Source: Hyphomicrobiales bacterium (GTDB lineage Bacteria; Pseudomonadota; Alphaproteobacteria; Rhizobiales; Beijerinckiaceae). From it: DNA of 64,000 nt. The stretch is taken from NCBI GenBank assembly GCA_028290285.1, contig JAQGKD010000113.1, positions 62,001-126,000 of the forward strand, read 5' to 3'. Position 1 is the stretch's first letter. Each line of letters begins with the position of its first letter. Both the position numbers and the translations under genes were made by a program. The notes under the pieces were generated by a model. It did no database searches and had not been told where the DNA came from. It was given only the letters and a program-made list of their open reading frames with translations. Positions 24,963-32,993 of this stretch are shown in pieces.

Positions 24963-25012
24963 TGGTGCCCAGGGCTGGAATCGAACCAGCGACACTGCGA
25001 TTTTCAGTCGCA
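24963..25012 (-). repeat. Attachment-site copy: 3' part of tRNA-Phe (prophage junction)
   Basis: Read on the minus strand, these 50 bases are the 3' part of a tRNA-Phe: anticodon stem TGCGA/TCGCA around loop CTGAAAA (anticodon GAA), variable loop GTGTC, T arm GCTGG-TTCGATT-CCAGC, acceptor strand CCTGGGC, discriminator A and CCA. No D arm or 5' acceptor strand follows at higher coordinates, so this is not a working tRNA gene. A 3' fragment next to the chromosomal flank is what tyrosine integrases leave after inserting into a tRNA gene. The intact tRNA-Phe should lie at the far end of the element, beyond the window. Confidence 0.85.
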
Positions 25013-25117
25013 TTCCTGCGCCCGTGAAATCCGTCAGTTACCTCCTCGAAAAACGTCTACAGCCCACTTCGGTCCCGAGGGGGCTCACGCGTTGTGGCTA
25101 CATGGAAAGGGATCAGA

Positions 25118-25346
25118 AATGAGCAGCAAAGCGGAGCGCGCACCTGTGCATCGATGGTTTCTCGGGACAAAGCCTGACGCCCGAACCATGGTTCAGTTTA
25201 TGTCTCGCGGAACCGCGACGTGCGGGCTAATTTTCTGGCGCTGGCGATTCCGCCTGGCGGCGCTTGCCGACTGCCCCAACCGGTTTGATCCATGTGGCAC
25301 TGAGCCCAGCTGCCGATGCCCTGAAAACGAAGGACCTGTGACATGA
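25118..25346 (+). CDS. Small hypothetical protein upstream of the methyltransferase
   Basis: A possible 75-residue reading frame from ATG 25118, with a purine-rich stretch upstream. It ends in ATGA overlap with the methyltransferase start, which favours translation. The product (MSSKAERAPVHRWFLGTK...) is basic with no recognised domain or HTH pattern. The frame extends upstream through the tRNA fragment, which weighs against the whole frame being a gene. Low confidence. Confidence 0.3.
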
Positions 25347-26668
25347 GCGATCTTGAGCACGCAAACCATCGGCAAAATCATGTTTCGGCGAGCAATGACG
25401 CGTCGGCCCAGACGATCCAAAATACTGCGGGGTGGCGACCAGAAGCAGAGGTTGCAAGAATCGAGCGCAACGGGCATTTTGCTAAGATGAGTGCGGATGA
25501 GCGATCTTTCCTCGAGTTCTTCGCCGGCGGCGGCATGGCCCGCGCCGGTCTGGGGCCGGCATGGCGGTGCGCGTTCGCCAACGACTTCGACGAGATGAAG
25601 GTCGAGACATACAAGGCGAACTGGGGCAACGGCGATATCAGGCACGGCGACGTGGGGAAGCTGATGCTCGACGACCTGCCGGCGGGCACCCCGGACCTTG
25701 CCTGGGCATCCTTCCCGTGCCAGGATCTCTCCCTTGCCGGCGACTGTCGCGGCCTGGGGCGCGAGCGCGACGACGCGCTGACGCGCTCCGGCACGTTTTG
25801 GCCGTTCTGGAAGCTGATGCGCGGGCTCGCCCAAGAGGGCCGGGCGCCCCGGACCATCGTGCTCGAAAACGTCTATGGGGCGCTAACCTCCCACGGCGGG
25901 AAAGACTTCGCGGCGATAGGCTCCGCCCTCTCGGGCTCCGGCTACCGCTTCGGGGCCGTCGTCATCAACGCCTCGGAATTTGTCCCGCAGTCGCGCCCGC
26001 GCGTGTTCTTCATCGCGATCCGCAAGGGGGAACATCTCCCGGCCGAACTGACGTGCCAGGGCCCGGACCCACGCTGGACCCCGGCAGCCCTGGTGATGGC
26101 GCATGCCGGGCTGTCGGCTGAGGCCAAGAAAAAATGGGTCTGGTGGAACATCCCGGCGCCCGCCGCCCGGAACATTATCTTCGCCGACATCGTCGAGGAG
26201 CGGCCGACCGGCGTCGAGTGGCACACGGCCGCCGAGACCAAGTACCTGCTCAGCATGATGTCCGACGTGAACCGCGCCAAGGTCGCCGCCGCGAAGAAGG
26301 CTGGCCGTTGCGTGGTTGGCGGCGTCTATCGCCGCACGCGCCCCGACGCGAACGGCGACAAGGTACAGCGGGCCGAAGTCCGCTTCGACGACATCGCCGG
26401 CTGCCTGCGTACTCCCGCCGGCGGGTCCTCCCGGCAATCCATTCTCGTGGTCGACGGGCCAAAGGTCCGCTCGCGTCTGCTGTCCCCTCGCGAGGCAGCC
26501 CGGCTCATGGGCCTCGATGACGAGTACATCCTGCCGTCCCGGTACAACGATGCTTATCATGTCTGCGGCGACGGTGTCTGCGTGCCTGTCGTCCGACACA
26601 TTGCGCAGCATGTCCTTGAACCGATCCTGGCGGCCACAACACCCGAGGTTCTCATAGCAGCGGAATGA
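25343..26668 (+). CDS. DNA (cytosine-5) methyltransferase
   Basis: A 441-residue C5-cytosine methyltransferase. Motif I is FLEFFAGGGMARAGLG (about 58), motif IV is the catalytic SFPCQDLSLAG (about 130), motif VI is LENVYG, motif VIII is QSRPRVFFI, and the C-terminal motif IX/X region contains RLLSPREAARLMGLDD. The variable target-recognition region lies between about 230 and 360. It is followed at once by a GIY-YIG nuclease and a Vsr-like nuclease, so it is probably the modification half of a type II system. The recognition sequence cannot be read from the protein. Confidence 0.93.
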   Translation: MSDLEHANHRQNHVSASNDASAQTIQNTAGWRPEAEVARIERNGHFAKMSADERSFLEFFAGGGMARAGLGPAWRCAFANDFDEMKVETYKANWGNGDIRHGDVGKLMLDDLPAGTPDLAWASFPCQDLSLAGDCRGLGRERDDALTRSGTFWPFWKLMRGLAQEGRAPRTIVLENVYGALTSHGGKDFAAIGSALSGSGYRFGAVVINASEFVPQSRPRVFFIAIRKGEHLPAELTCQGPDPRWTPAALVMAHAGLSAEAKKKWVWWNIPAPAARNIIFADIVEERPTGVEWHTAAETKYLLSMMSDVNRAKVAAAKKAGRCVVGGVYRRTRPDANGDKVQRAEVRFDDIAGCLRTPAGGSSRQSILVVDGPKVRSRLLSPREAARLMGLDDEYILPSRYNDAYHVCGDGVCVPVVRHIAQHVLEPILAATTPEVLIAAE

Positions 26669-26669
26669 A

Positions 26670-27476
26670 ATGGCCAAGAAAGCGACGTCTACGGAAACAA
26701 ATAAGCAAAAGAAATTGCGGGCGCCGCCATTCGAAACCGCCTCGCTCCGGGAGCAAATCAGCAAGTTCTACGAGACCCCCTATACGGACGCCTCAGGCAC
26801 GCAGAAGGCGGTCGGAAGCTACACTTGGGGCGTCTACCTTTTTTATGACTACGACGGAGAACCTATCTACGTCGGCCAGAGCTACGAAAAAATCGGCGGC
26901 CGCATCGGACGGCATATGACGAACCAGCGCACCGACGCGGTGGCGATGTCGGTACTGGACCCCTTTGAGGTCTGCGAGATCGCGATTTACCCACTTCCTG
27001 AGTTCGAGGGGATCAACAAGGACCATCCCCGATTTAAAGAGGCCCGCAAGCACCTGAACGCTCTTGAATACGCAGTGCACCAGGAGGCAATTGGGAAGAG
27101 CGCCTTCAAGGCGATTTTGAACGAGCAGATACCGAAAACGCCTCTGGACGCAGTACCGATCCCGACACCGATCCGCGGAAGGATCGTGTCAGACGATGTC
27201 TTGCGCCTTCGTGCACACCCGGACGTTCGCATCGCTCGCCGGGCACAGACCATTGCGAAGCTTGCTCAGGTCATTTCGGAGCGGGAACTCCGCGGCGATG
27301 GCTTGAGACGTGTCATCGTGGTGCAATCCGACCGGCTCGCTGCCCTTGCGAACAAGAGGTTCGTGGACCTCTATGGGAAAACAATCGCGCAGGACGCCAA
27401 AGAGGGCGGGTTGGACGGTGAGGATGGCGACGAGGACGACGCCGAGGTCAATGACGAGGTCAATGGCGAGACCTGA
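26670..27476 (+). CDS. GIY-YIG nuclease, probable type II restriction endonuclease
   Basis: A 268-residue protein with a GIY-YIG nuclease core: GVYLF (Gly54-Tyr56), IYVGQS (Tyr67), Arg78 and His82 in GGRIGRHM, and candidate Glu133 or Glu139 and Asn151 in the ALEYAVHQ-to-AILNEQ region. The Arg-x3-His spacing, and the Glu139-to-Asn151 spacing, fit Eco29kI-type restriction enzymes. A long C-terminal part ends in a very acidic tail (about 248-268). The gene starts 1 bp after the methyltransferase stop and overlaps the Vsr gene by 14 bp. Target site unknown; the assignment as REase rests on motif and position. Confidence 0.78.
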   Translation: MAKKATSTETNKQKKLRAPPFETASLREQISKFYETPYTDASGTQKAVGSYTWGVYLFYDYDGEPIYVGQSYEKIGGRIGRHMTNQRTDAVAMSVLDPFEVCEIAIYPLPEFEGINKDHPRFKEARKHLNALEYAVHQEAIGKSAFKAILNEQIPKTPLDAVPIPTPIRGRIVSDDVLRLRAHPDVRIARRAQTIAKLAQVISERELRGDGLRRVIVVQSDRLAALANKRFVDLYGKTIAQDAKEGGLDGEDGDEDDAEVNDEVNGET

Positions 27477-27888
27477 TCGGCTGAACCATGTGACCCACCC
27501 TGCACGTAGCGCCACCATGCGGGCCATCCGGTCGAAGGGCACTAAGCCGGAGATGGTCGTCCGCCGCCTGGCGCACGCCCTGGGCTTCCGCTACCGCCTC
27601 CACCGTGCCGACCTGCCGGGCAAGCCGGACCTCGTCTTCCTCGGCAGGCGCAAGGTTGTGTTCGTCCATGGCTGCTGGTGGCACGGGCACGAATGCGCCA
27701 GGGGTGCCCGCGAACCGGCAACGCGACGGGAATACTGGCTGCCAAAGATCCGACGGAATAAGGAGCGAGACGCCGCTGTAGAGGGTGCGTTAGCGGCAGC
27801 CGGTTGGAAGGTCCTCATCATCTGGGAGTGTGAACTTCGTGACCGCGATCATTTGGCAAAGCGATTAACGACCTTTCTTTCCACTTGA
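27463..27888 (+). CDS. Very short patch repair endonuclease (Vsr-like)
   Basis: A 141-residue Vsr-family nuclease. The start is ATG 27463 (MARPDRLNHV). Family sequence: MRAIRSKGTKPEMVVRRL, FRYRLHRADLPGKPDLVF with the catalytic Asp, VVFVHGCWWHGHEC with zinc-site residues, and WLPKIRRNKERD. Vsr nicks next to T:G mismatches that arise when 5-methylcytosine is deaminated, which explains its place behind a C5 methyltransferase. It overlaps the GIY-YIG gene and closes the plus-strand unit. Confidence 0.92.
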   Translation: MARPDRLNHVTHPARSATMRAIRSKGTKPEMVVRRLAHALGFRYRLHRADLPGKPDLVFLGRRKVVFVHGCWWHGHECARGAREPATRREYWLPKIRRNKERDAAVEGALAAAGWKVLIIWECELRDRDHLAKRLTTFLST

Positions 27889-27923
27889 TCCCGCATTCCT
27901 CGGTGCTTGCAACGCAAAGTCCC

Positions 27924-29654
27924 TCATGTTTTCTTGGCAGGCGGCTTTTTAATCGGAAGCTTCTTTGTAGCGACTGGCTTGGCGGCTAGGCTGGAGGCAG
28001 ACACCTTCGAATTCTTCTTTAGAACCGCTGTAAAATCGGAATCCTTCGCAATCTTGTCCGTAGCACCGGATTTCTTGAAGTACTTAATCAAATGCGCCAG
28101 TTCGTCGGCAATGTCAGATGGCTTTAGTGACGTCACGTTCAGCTTGCCTAGGGCCGCTCTGTGGACCGGCCGTGACTTATTCAGTCGCCATGCAAGTGAC
28201 ATCATAAGATGGTAACGGAGGTTGTTACGGTACAGTGCTTCAATTGAATTGCGCTCTTGCTTAAAGTGAGCGTCGACGGCGAAATACAGACGTGCACAAG
28301 TCTTGTAAATATCGAGGTCGGTCTGAGCGTCGAACATCTCATCATAAGATCCAGTCATTAATGTAGTCGGCCTGCCCCGCGCGTCGTGCGGGCGCTCCAG
28401 AAGTACCGCAATAACCGACTGGGCAAGCCGTTCCATGCCGAGAATCGAATCTGCGGATTTCCCTTTATTGCGCCAGTAATCTCTCCGGCGGTCATAATAA
28501 ATACCGAGTTGCTCCAGAAAGTCTTCAATCTTCCGCTGGAATGGCTCCGTCGCGTGCAACGACGCTGGCCTGATACCGGTCTGAGAATTTGTCGCCTTAA
28601 TCACTCGATCGCGCAGCGTGTTTTCGACGATTTCCAGAACACGGACCTGCACAGCCCGCTTGTCGTCCGAACCGCCGCGTGCAAAGAACTGATAAATCTC
28701 GTGTGAGGTCTGTAGGCCGTTGACAACCAGCGGATTTTTAATCGTCAGCGCATTGTCCTGTGCCCCGGCGTCCTCGGCCAAAATGGTGATCCCATTGTTC
28801 AACCACCAGAAGTCCGCTGCGTCGGTCGTGTCCGAAAGAGTCGCGCCCATTTCCTTGTTCACAGAGGCATTTCGGTTGTAATCTCGAACGTTAAACTCGA
28901 AGAGTGAGTCGATAATCTCACCATCGTCCGAAATAAACTCATAATAGTCCCTAAGCTTAGCAAGAATAACGTAGCCCTTGCCGTGGGACACAGGTGATTT
29001 TTCGTACCGCAGCTTCCTGATATTGAGGTTTTGTTTCTGCGCCTCTTGATAAAGTCTTTTGGCGTCCCACAGCTCGGCTTTACAGGTGGCATTCGGATGA
29101 GCCTTCTGCACAGCCTTGACCAGCGTCGGGACAAGCGCGGTGACCTTGTCGTTTCCGGCCTTGGCCAGCGTTGCGTATATGACGTGAACGGTGATCGTTG
29201 GGAACTGGGCAGCAAGCTCAACGACCTTTTCTCGATATGTCCCAAATTTCTCACAAACTGCATCGTTGTAGATGGCGGATAAAACTGCAGCGTCTGCGTC
29301 CAAGGCCATCAACTGGGGAAGCGCGGTCACCAATTTTGTAATCGCCGACTCCTTGAACCCCATATCAAGCTTGGATTGAATAACGAACAAGTCGACGTCG
29401 ACCGGCTTCTTGAAGAAATCCATTTCGGTGTCAGTCGCAATAAGCGCTCGGTTTACAAACATGTACAAACTGTCGATACCGCCATCGTCTTGACCATCGA
29501 CGATGCCATCTTGGATCTGATCGAAGGTTAATCCATAGCGCTTAAGTATTGTCTCAGCCGTGAATCGTTCGAATGCATCCCCCTCAGTCATTCCTGCGCC
29601 GTATCCCGGCATGTTTTTGCTGAGGTTATTCTTGATCAGGGCGGCTTCGGGCAT
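27924..29654 (-). CDS. AIPR family abortive-infection protein
   Basis: A 576-residue protein of the AIPR family (abortive infection phage resistance, PF10592). The N-terminal part reads GDAFERFTAETILKRYGL and GQDDGGIDSLYMF, reminiscent of nuclease-type cores. The family block FWWLNNGITILAED and NPLVVNGLQTSHEIYQFF lies near 275-325. The extreme C-terminus is Lys/Ala/Pro-rich. Base composition is clearly lower in GC than the flanking genes, a sign of separate transfer. It converges with the Vsr gene and probably adds an abortive layer to the adjacent restriction unit; that link is inference. Confidence 0.85.
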   Translation of the reverse strand: MPEAALIKNNLSKNMPGYGAGMTEGDAFERFTAETILKRYGLTFDQIQDGIVDGQDDGGIDSLYMFVNRALIATDTEMDFFKKPVDVDLFVIQSKLDMGFKESAITKLVTALPQLMALDADAAVLSAIYNDAVCEKFGTYREKVVELAAQFPTITVHVIYATLAKAGNDKVTALVPTLVKAVQKAHPNATCKAELWDAKRLYQEAQKQNLNIRKLRYEKSPVSHGKGYVILAKLRDYYEFISDDGEIIDSLFEFNVRDYNRNASVNKEMGATLSDTTDAADFWWLNNGITILAEDAGAQDNALTIKNPLVVNGLQTSHEIYQFFARGGSDDKRAVQVRVLEIVENTLRDRVIKATNSQTGIRPASLHATEPFQRKIEDFLEQLGIYYDRRRDYWRNKGKSADSILGMERLAQSVIAVLLERPHDARGRPTTLMTGSYDEMFDAQTDLDIYKTCARLYFAVDAHFKQERNSIEALYRNNLRYHLMMSLAWRLNKSRPVHRAALGKLNVTSLKPSDIADELAHLIKYFKKSGATDKIAKDSDFTAVLKKNSKVSASSLAAKPVATKKLPIKKPPAKKT

Positions 29655-30017
29655 GAAACACTCGTAAACAGCGGCCCTGCCGAAATGGCCTGAGCGAGAA
29701 TCATCTTACGTGACCAGACTAAGGGAGCAAGAGCGAGTTGTCGCTTCGGCGGGTTTTCTCACGTTCCTCACCGATGCAGGGAAGCTTTACACAAATGTCG
29801 AGTCGCCCTTCAACCGAGTGGGGCAGGCCCGAAGATCGCACCCGTCCACTTCCAACTATACGCCCTTATATCGTTCCGCTTCTCGCAGGGCTTTCCCTGC
29901 CTTTACGAACACGGACATCCTTCGCCGAAGCCTCTTTCGGCAAAGCCTCATCCGTCACCAAGTCCGCAATGAACTTGGTGAGCTAGTTGGGATCGCGTGG
30001 ACACTTTCGAGATTGGC
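29655..30017. other. Non-coding stretch upstream of the AIPR gene
   Basis: No credible gene is visible; a plus-strand frame here continues antisense through the zinc-ribbon gene. It probably holds the AIPR promoter. Two stem-loops are seen: GCCGAA/TTCGGC near 29920-29940, and a perfect 8-bp stem CACCAAGT/ACTTGGTG at 29956-29980. The second lies just past the zinc-ribbon stop and lacks a T-run. Confidence 0.5.
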
Positions 30018-30245
30018 TCATTCGGAGCCTAGCTCCGGCTTTAGCTTTTTTATCAGCTTGAAGCTGGGAATGCTCGAACCGTTCCATGACGCCATTTGCT
30101 TGCCACAGACATCGCAGTCCGCAGTGTCCCGATCCCGAAACGAAACCTTAGTGTGCGTGACCTCGTATACCGCATCGCAGTGCGGGCAATTGTGCGTTTC
30201 CATTGTGATCGTTGCCCACACTTTAGATATTTTGGTGATCGCCAC
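30018..30245 (-). CDS. Small zinc-ribbon protein
   Basis: A 75-residue protein with two CxxC knuckles, CPHC and CDVC, about 24 residues apart and therefore a likely structural zinc site. The stretch FRDRDTADCDVCGKQMASWNGS is typical of a small conserved family found in phages and islands. A start at the internal METHNCPHC (15 codons in) is also possible. No function is established. Confidence 0.7.
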   Translation of the reverse strand: MAITKISKVWATITMETHNCPHCDAVYEVTHTKVSFRDRDTADCDVCGKQMASWNGSSIPSFKLIKKLKPELGSE

Positions 30246-30445
30246 TGCCTATCAAACCCATATCGGGGCTTGATCCCTCAGACCTTCAGTATTTAGGGCG
30301 TAACCGCTTGGGAGCGGTACAGAGGCCTTAATGGGCTATAGGGTCCGATGGTGTCACCCAGTAGCGACCGGGAGAGACCATATCGTCAATCCCACTGAAT
30401 TTCAAACTGACCCACTACCGAAATGCGCCCCCGCAACTCAACAGT

Positions 30446-30799
30446 TCATCGATCGCGATCGCGCTGAGCATCGACCAGCTGCTTCACGATCACGTCCTGG
30501 AGACTTGCGACCTTTGCCTCCATCGCCTTGAAGCCTTGGTCCATGCGATTCTCAAGGTGCATGACGGCGGCATTTGAGACAAAGTTACTGACCACGCTCA
30601 CCTCGAAATTCTTCAGCTTCTCGGAGAGGTGCTCGGCACGCAATTCACTGGCCGCCATTTTAATGCTGACCGGCTGCACCGCATTCTCGATCTTCTGATT
30701 GAGCCAGTCGATTGTTCGGATGATGCCGAGGATCGCGCCTGCGATCAGGAGCAGCGCACCGACGGTGATCGTCGTGTTCGAAAAGTCCGAGCCTGTCAC
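30446..30799 (-). CDS. Phage membrane protein with coiled coil
   Basis: A 117-residue protein with one N-terminal hydrophobic helix (TITVGALLLIAGAILGIIRTI) and a long charged helix (about 45-117) likely to form a coiled coil. It is the last gene of the lysis block and overlaps the upstream spanin-like gene as ATGA. Position suggests a role in lysis or membrane control, but no family is recognised with confidence. Confidence 0.65.
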   Translation of the reverse strand: MTGSDFSNTTITVGALLLIAGAILGIIRTIDWLNQKIENAVQPVSIKMAASELRAEHLSEKLKNFEVSVVSNFVSNAAVMHLENRMDQGFKAMEAKVASLQDVIVKQLVDAQRDRDR

Positions 30800-31098
30800 T
30801 TCGACACCGCCTCAGTAGCTGCTGCCCCACCCAAACGCTTTTGCAGATCGAGATACCAGCCAGAGAACGCATCGATGCGGGCATTCGCCAACTGCCGCCC
30901 GGCCCGCTCGCGCGCGGCAATGACGAGCAGATATTCGCCGACGCGCGGCTCCTGCACCTCGACCGATTTTGCGAAGGCCGGCGGCGGCGGTAACTGCCGG
31001 TCGAGCTGGGCCCTACCGGGAGGGCGCGCGCAACCAGCGCACGTCAGCATCAGAAGCGCGATCGAGAGTGCTGCGCGACGGGACTGGGCACTTGCCAT
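30796..31098 (-). CDS. Probable o-spanin (Rz1-like lipoprotein)
   Basis: A 100-residue exported protein started at ATG 31098 (MASAQSRRAAL). The hydrophobic leader ends in MLTCAGCARPP, a lipobox-like cysteine region, followed by a proline-rich segment (QLPPPPAF). Its 5' end lies inside the i-spanin gene in another frame, the classic Rz/Rz1 overlap. It is expected to anchor in the outer membrane and fuse it with the inner membrane at lysis. The lipobox is imperfect. Confidence 0.6.
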   Translation of the reverse strand: MASAQSRRAALSIALLMLTCAGCARPPGRAQLDRQLPPPPAFAKSVEVQEPRVGEYLLVIAARERAGRQLANARIDAFSGWYLDLQKRLGGAAATEAVSK

Positions 31099-31492
31099 TG
31101 ACAAGCGCTGGGGCGACCTCTGGCGGGCGCCCAGCGGCGCGCTCGGACAACTGACGTTCCAGGTCATTCACTCTCTCCGTGCTTTTCTTCGATTGGTCAT
31201 CCAGCGCGATCGTGCGCGCGGCCGCGTCGGCCGCAGCCCGGCGCGATTCCTGCAGGTCGGCGTTTGCCGCATCGAGCCGCGTCTGAATCTCGGCAGCGGC
31301 GCACTCAGCGCGCGCACCATCGGTGCCGTGCTTGTGGGCGAAGATCGCGACGCCGGCGGCGATCAGCACCAGGCCGACGTAGGGGCCAAGTCGCGGGAGG
31401 CGGAACCAAGCCAGCGCGCCGGAGATGAGAAGCAGGACGGCGCCGATGACGAAGACCCAGTCGACAAAGGCCGCGAGCACCAGGAGCAGCAT
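31013..31492 (-). CDS. Probable i-spanin (Rz-like)
   Basis: A 159-residue protein with two hydrophobic N-terminal helices (about 1-28 and 34-52), then a long Ala/Glu/Arg-rich periplasmic coiled coil (55-125). The last 86 bp overlap the o-spanin gene. Placement directly after the lysozyme supports an inner-membrane spanin role. Two helices rather than one is unusual; a second-holin function is the alternative. Confidence 0.6.
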   Translation of the reverse strand: MLLLVLAAFVDWVFVIGAVLLLISGALAWFRLPRLGPYVGLVLIAAGVAIFAHKHGTDGARAECAAAEIQTRLDAANADLQESRRAAADAAARTIALDDQSKKSTERVNDLERQLSERAAGRPPEVAPALVNGKCPVPSRSTLDRASDADVRWLRAPSR

Positions 31493-31495
31493 CTG

Positions 31496-31945
31496 TCATC
31501 CTTCCATGCAAAGTTGGCGTTCTTGCTTGCGACGGCGCACTAGGCCCGGGAGCGTGATGCCGCCGGCCGTCGTCCATTTCAGCAGCTCGTCGCAGGCCGC
31601 GGCGTCACGCTCGTTCAGCCGACGGGCAAAAGTGGACTTGCAGAAGGCGCCGACGCCTACGTTGTAGGAGAAGCTGACCACGGCGGCGCGGCGTGTATCT
31701 GAGAGCGGGACACGCAGGCAGGCGTTCACACCCTCGTTGAACTCCTCGAGGCGGACGCCGAGCATGGCCTGGCATTCGCCCGTCGTATGTCGATCGCCCA
31801 TCCGAACGTTCCTCGTCTCGCCGAAGCAGACGGTTGGGATACCGACGGGATCGCGATATGCGACGGTTCGAAGCCCCTCGAACCCTCCCACGCACGCAAT
31901 GCACAGCGCCGCCCATCCGGCAGCTTTTTTCTTGGTGGTCATCAC
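31496..31945 (-). CDS. Phage endolysin, T4-type lysozyme (GH24)
   Basis: A 149-residue muramidase that cuts the MurNAc-GlcNAc bond of peptidoglycan. The family triad E-x8-D-x5-T is complete: Glu23, Asp32 and Thr38 in GFEGLRTVAYRDPVGIPT. The N-terminus (AAGWAALCIACVGG) is weakly hydrophobic and resembles a signal-arrest-release anchor, so export without holin passage is possible. The start overlaps the holin stop as ATGA. Confidence 0.9.
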   Translation of the reverse strand: MMTTKKKAAGWAALCIACVGGFEGLRTVAYRDPVGIPTVCFGETRNVRMGDRHTTGECQAMLGVRLEEFNEGVNACLRVPLSDTRRAAVVSFSYNVGVGAFCKSTFARRLNERDAAACDELLKWTTAGGITLPGLVRRRKQERQLCMEG

Positions 31946-32160
31946 TCGTCAGTCCCAGGTTGCTTCAGAATGCGAGCGCCGACGATGGCCATCGACATGA
32001 CGACAGAGAGCGCGGCGAAGATCGGTGCTGGCAGGACGTCCTGAAAGGCTGGCCAGGCAGCGTAGAGCCCGCACACTGCGCCCCAGAACAGAGCGACCCG
32101 GATGCTCCAAAGGCGCCAGAACATCCCCCGGAATTCGGGGATGAGTTTAAAACCGAACAT
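31942..32160 (-). CDS. Putative holin
   Basis: A 72-residue protein started at ATG 32160 (MFGFKLIPEF). Two hydrophobic helices (VALFWGAVCGLYAAW and PIFAALSVVMSMAIVG) are joined by a short proline turn. Small size, position directly before the lysozyme with translational overlap, and the N-terminal KLIPEFRGMFWRLWS pattern fit a phage holin family. Annotation is by position and topology. Confidence 0.7.
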   Translation of the reverse strand: MFGFKLIPEFRGMFWRLWSIRVALFWGAVCGLYAAWPAFQDVLPAPIFAALSVVMSMAIVGARILKQPGTDE

Positions 32161-32180
32161 TGCGGACACCCTTCGGGCAT

Positions 32181-32207
32181 AAAAAAAGGCCCGCGGTGAA
32201 GCGGGCC
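32181..32207 (-). terminator. Intrinsic terminator between tail and lysis modules
   Basis: On the minus strand GGCCCGC, a 6-nt loop and GCGGGCC are followed by seven T residues. It follows the last tail gene and lies just upstream of the holin. Lysis genes therefore need read-through, antitermination or their own promoter. Confidence 0.8.
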
Positions 32208-32230
32208 GACTGCAGCTCATGCGGATCAGA

Positions 32231-32599
32231 TCAGGCGAACGCCTCGTCGACCTGCGCATGCGTGAAAATTGTTGGAGGGCTTGCCGAGATCGCGGCGCAA
32301 ACCTCGCGCTCTTTGGCGAAGCAGGCCTGGACGTGTCCGGCCACGGCGAGCGCGATAGGCAGCAGCTCGTCTCTCGTGAGCGAGACGAAACCGGCGGGGC
32401 CCTTAAACTGAATTGCGGTGCCCTCCGGCGAGTTCGAGAGGAAGGTCACCGCGCCCGTGATCAGCGCCTGGCTCTCTCGATCCGTGCTGAGCGCCATGCC
32501 ATTGGCGAGAACGCCGCCGACCTCCTTGCGCCAGCGCACGTCTGCGGCATAGGCCAGCAGGACTTCTGGCGAGACACGTTTGCTAAGCTTTAACAGCAA
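32231..32599 (-). CDS. DUF4376 domain phage protein
   Basis: A 122-residue protein. The second half matches DUF4376 (LITGAVTFLSNSPEGTAIQFK, VSLTRDELLPIALAVAGHVQACF), a domain found at the ends of phage tail-fibre assembly proteins. It overlaps the preceding gene by 17 bp and is the last gene of the tail block before the terminator. A tail-fibre chaperone role is likely but unproven. Confidence 0.75.
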   Translation of the reverse strand: MLLKLSKRVSPEVLLAYAADVRWRKEVGGVLANGMALSTDRESQALITGAVTFLSNSPEGTAIQFKGPAGFVSLTRDELLPIALAVAGHVQACFAKEREVCAAISASPPTIFTHAQVDEAFA

Positions 32600-32987
32600 G
32601 ACTGACCTCCTGTCGCAGATAGGCAGGATGGGAAAAGGCGATGACGTAGTTCCCTGGCGTTTCGAAGGAGATATCGAGTTCGCTGGTCGTATCCATCACG
32701 ACTGTCCCGGCGTCGCCGCTGACGATTGTACCTTCTGGAATGCCGGTGAATGTTACCGCCTGCCCCACAGTGGCTGTGCTGGGTCCAGTCAGGGGGATCG
32801 ATTGGCGAAGGATAACCGTCGGCCGGTCATCGAAGAGAACGACGCCAATACGATCAGGGGTGAACGTCTCTTCGATCCGTATCCAGCCCATGCCGCTTGC
32901 ATCGAGGAAGTCGGTATAGTCCTCGGCTGCGATGGTGACGCATTGCTCAATTTGGAGGGTATTTTTATCGAAAATGACGATCATCAT
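32583..32987 (-). CDS. Hypothetical tail-associated protein
   Basis: A 134-residue protein of mainly beta character (SIPLTGPSTATVGQAVTFTG, ELDISFETPGNYVIAFSHP) resembling an Ig-like phage domain in its C-terminal half. It lies between the receptor-type proteins and the DUF4376 gene. No family is identified; a fibre-assembly or decoration role is inferred from position. Confidence 0.65.
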   Translation of the reverse strand: MMIVIFDKNTLQIEQCVTIAAEDYTDFLDASGMGWIRIEETFTPDRIGVVLFDDRPTVILRQSIPLTGPSTATVGQAVTFTGIPEGTIVSGDAGTVVMDTTSELDISFETPGNYVIAFSHPAYLRQEVSLAVKA

Positions 32988-32993
32988 TCGATC

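Noticed and set aside
24963-25040. Complete tRNA-Phe gene
   Set aside because: Anticodon, variable and T arms and acceptor 3' strand fit, but no D arm or matching 5' acceptor strand follows on the minus strand.
24957-25117. Upstream extension of the small frame before the methyltransferase
   Set aside because: It would translate through the tRNA-Phe fragment; only the part from ATG 25118 is kept, with low confidence.
29710-30273. Plus-strand open frame of 187 codons
   Set aside because: Covers the zinc-ribbon gene antisense; that gene has two clean CxxC pairs, while this frame has no protein-like pattern.
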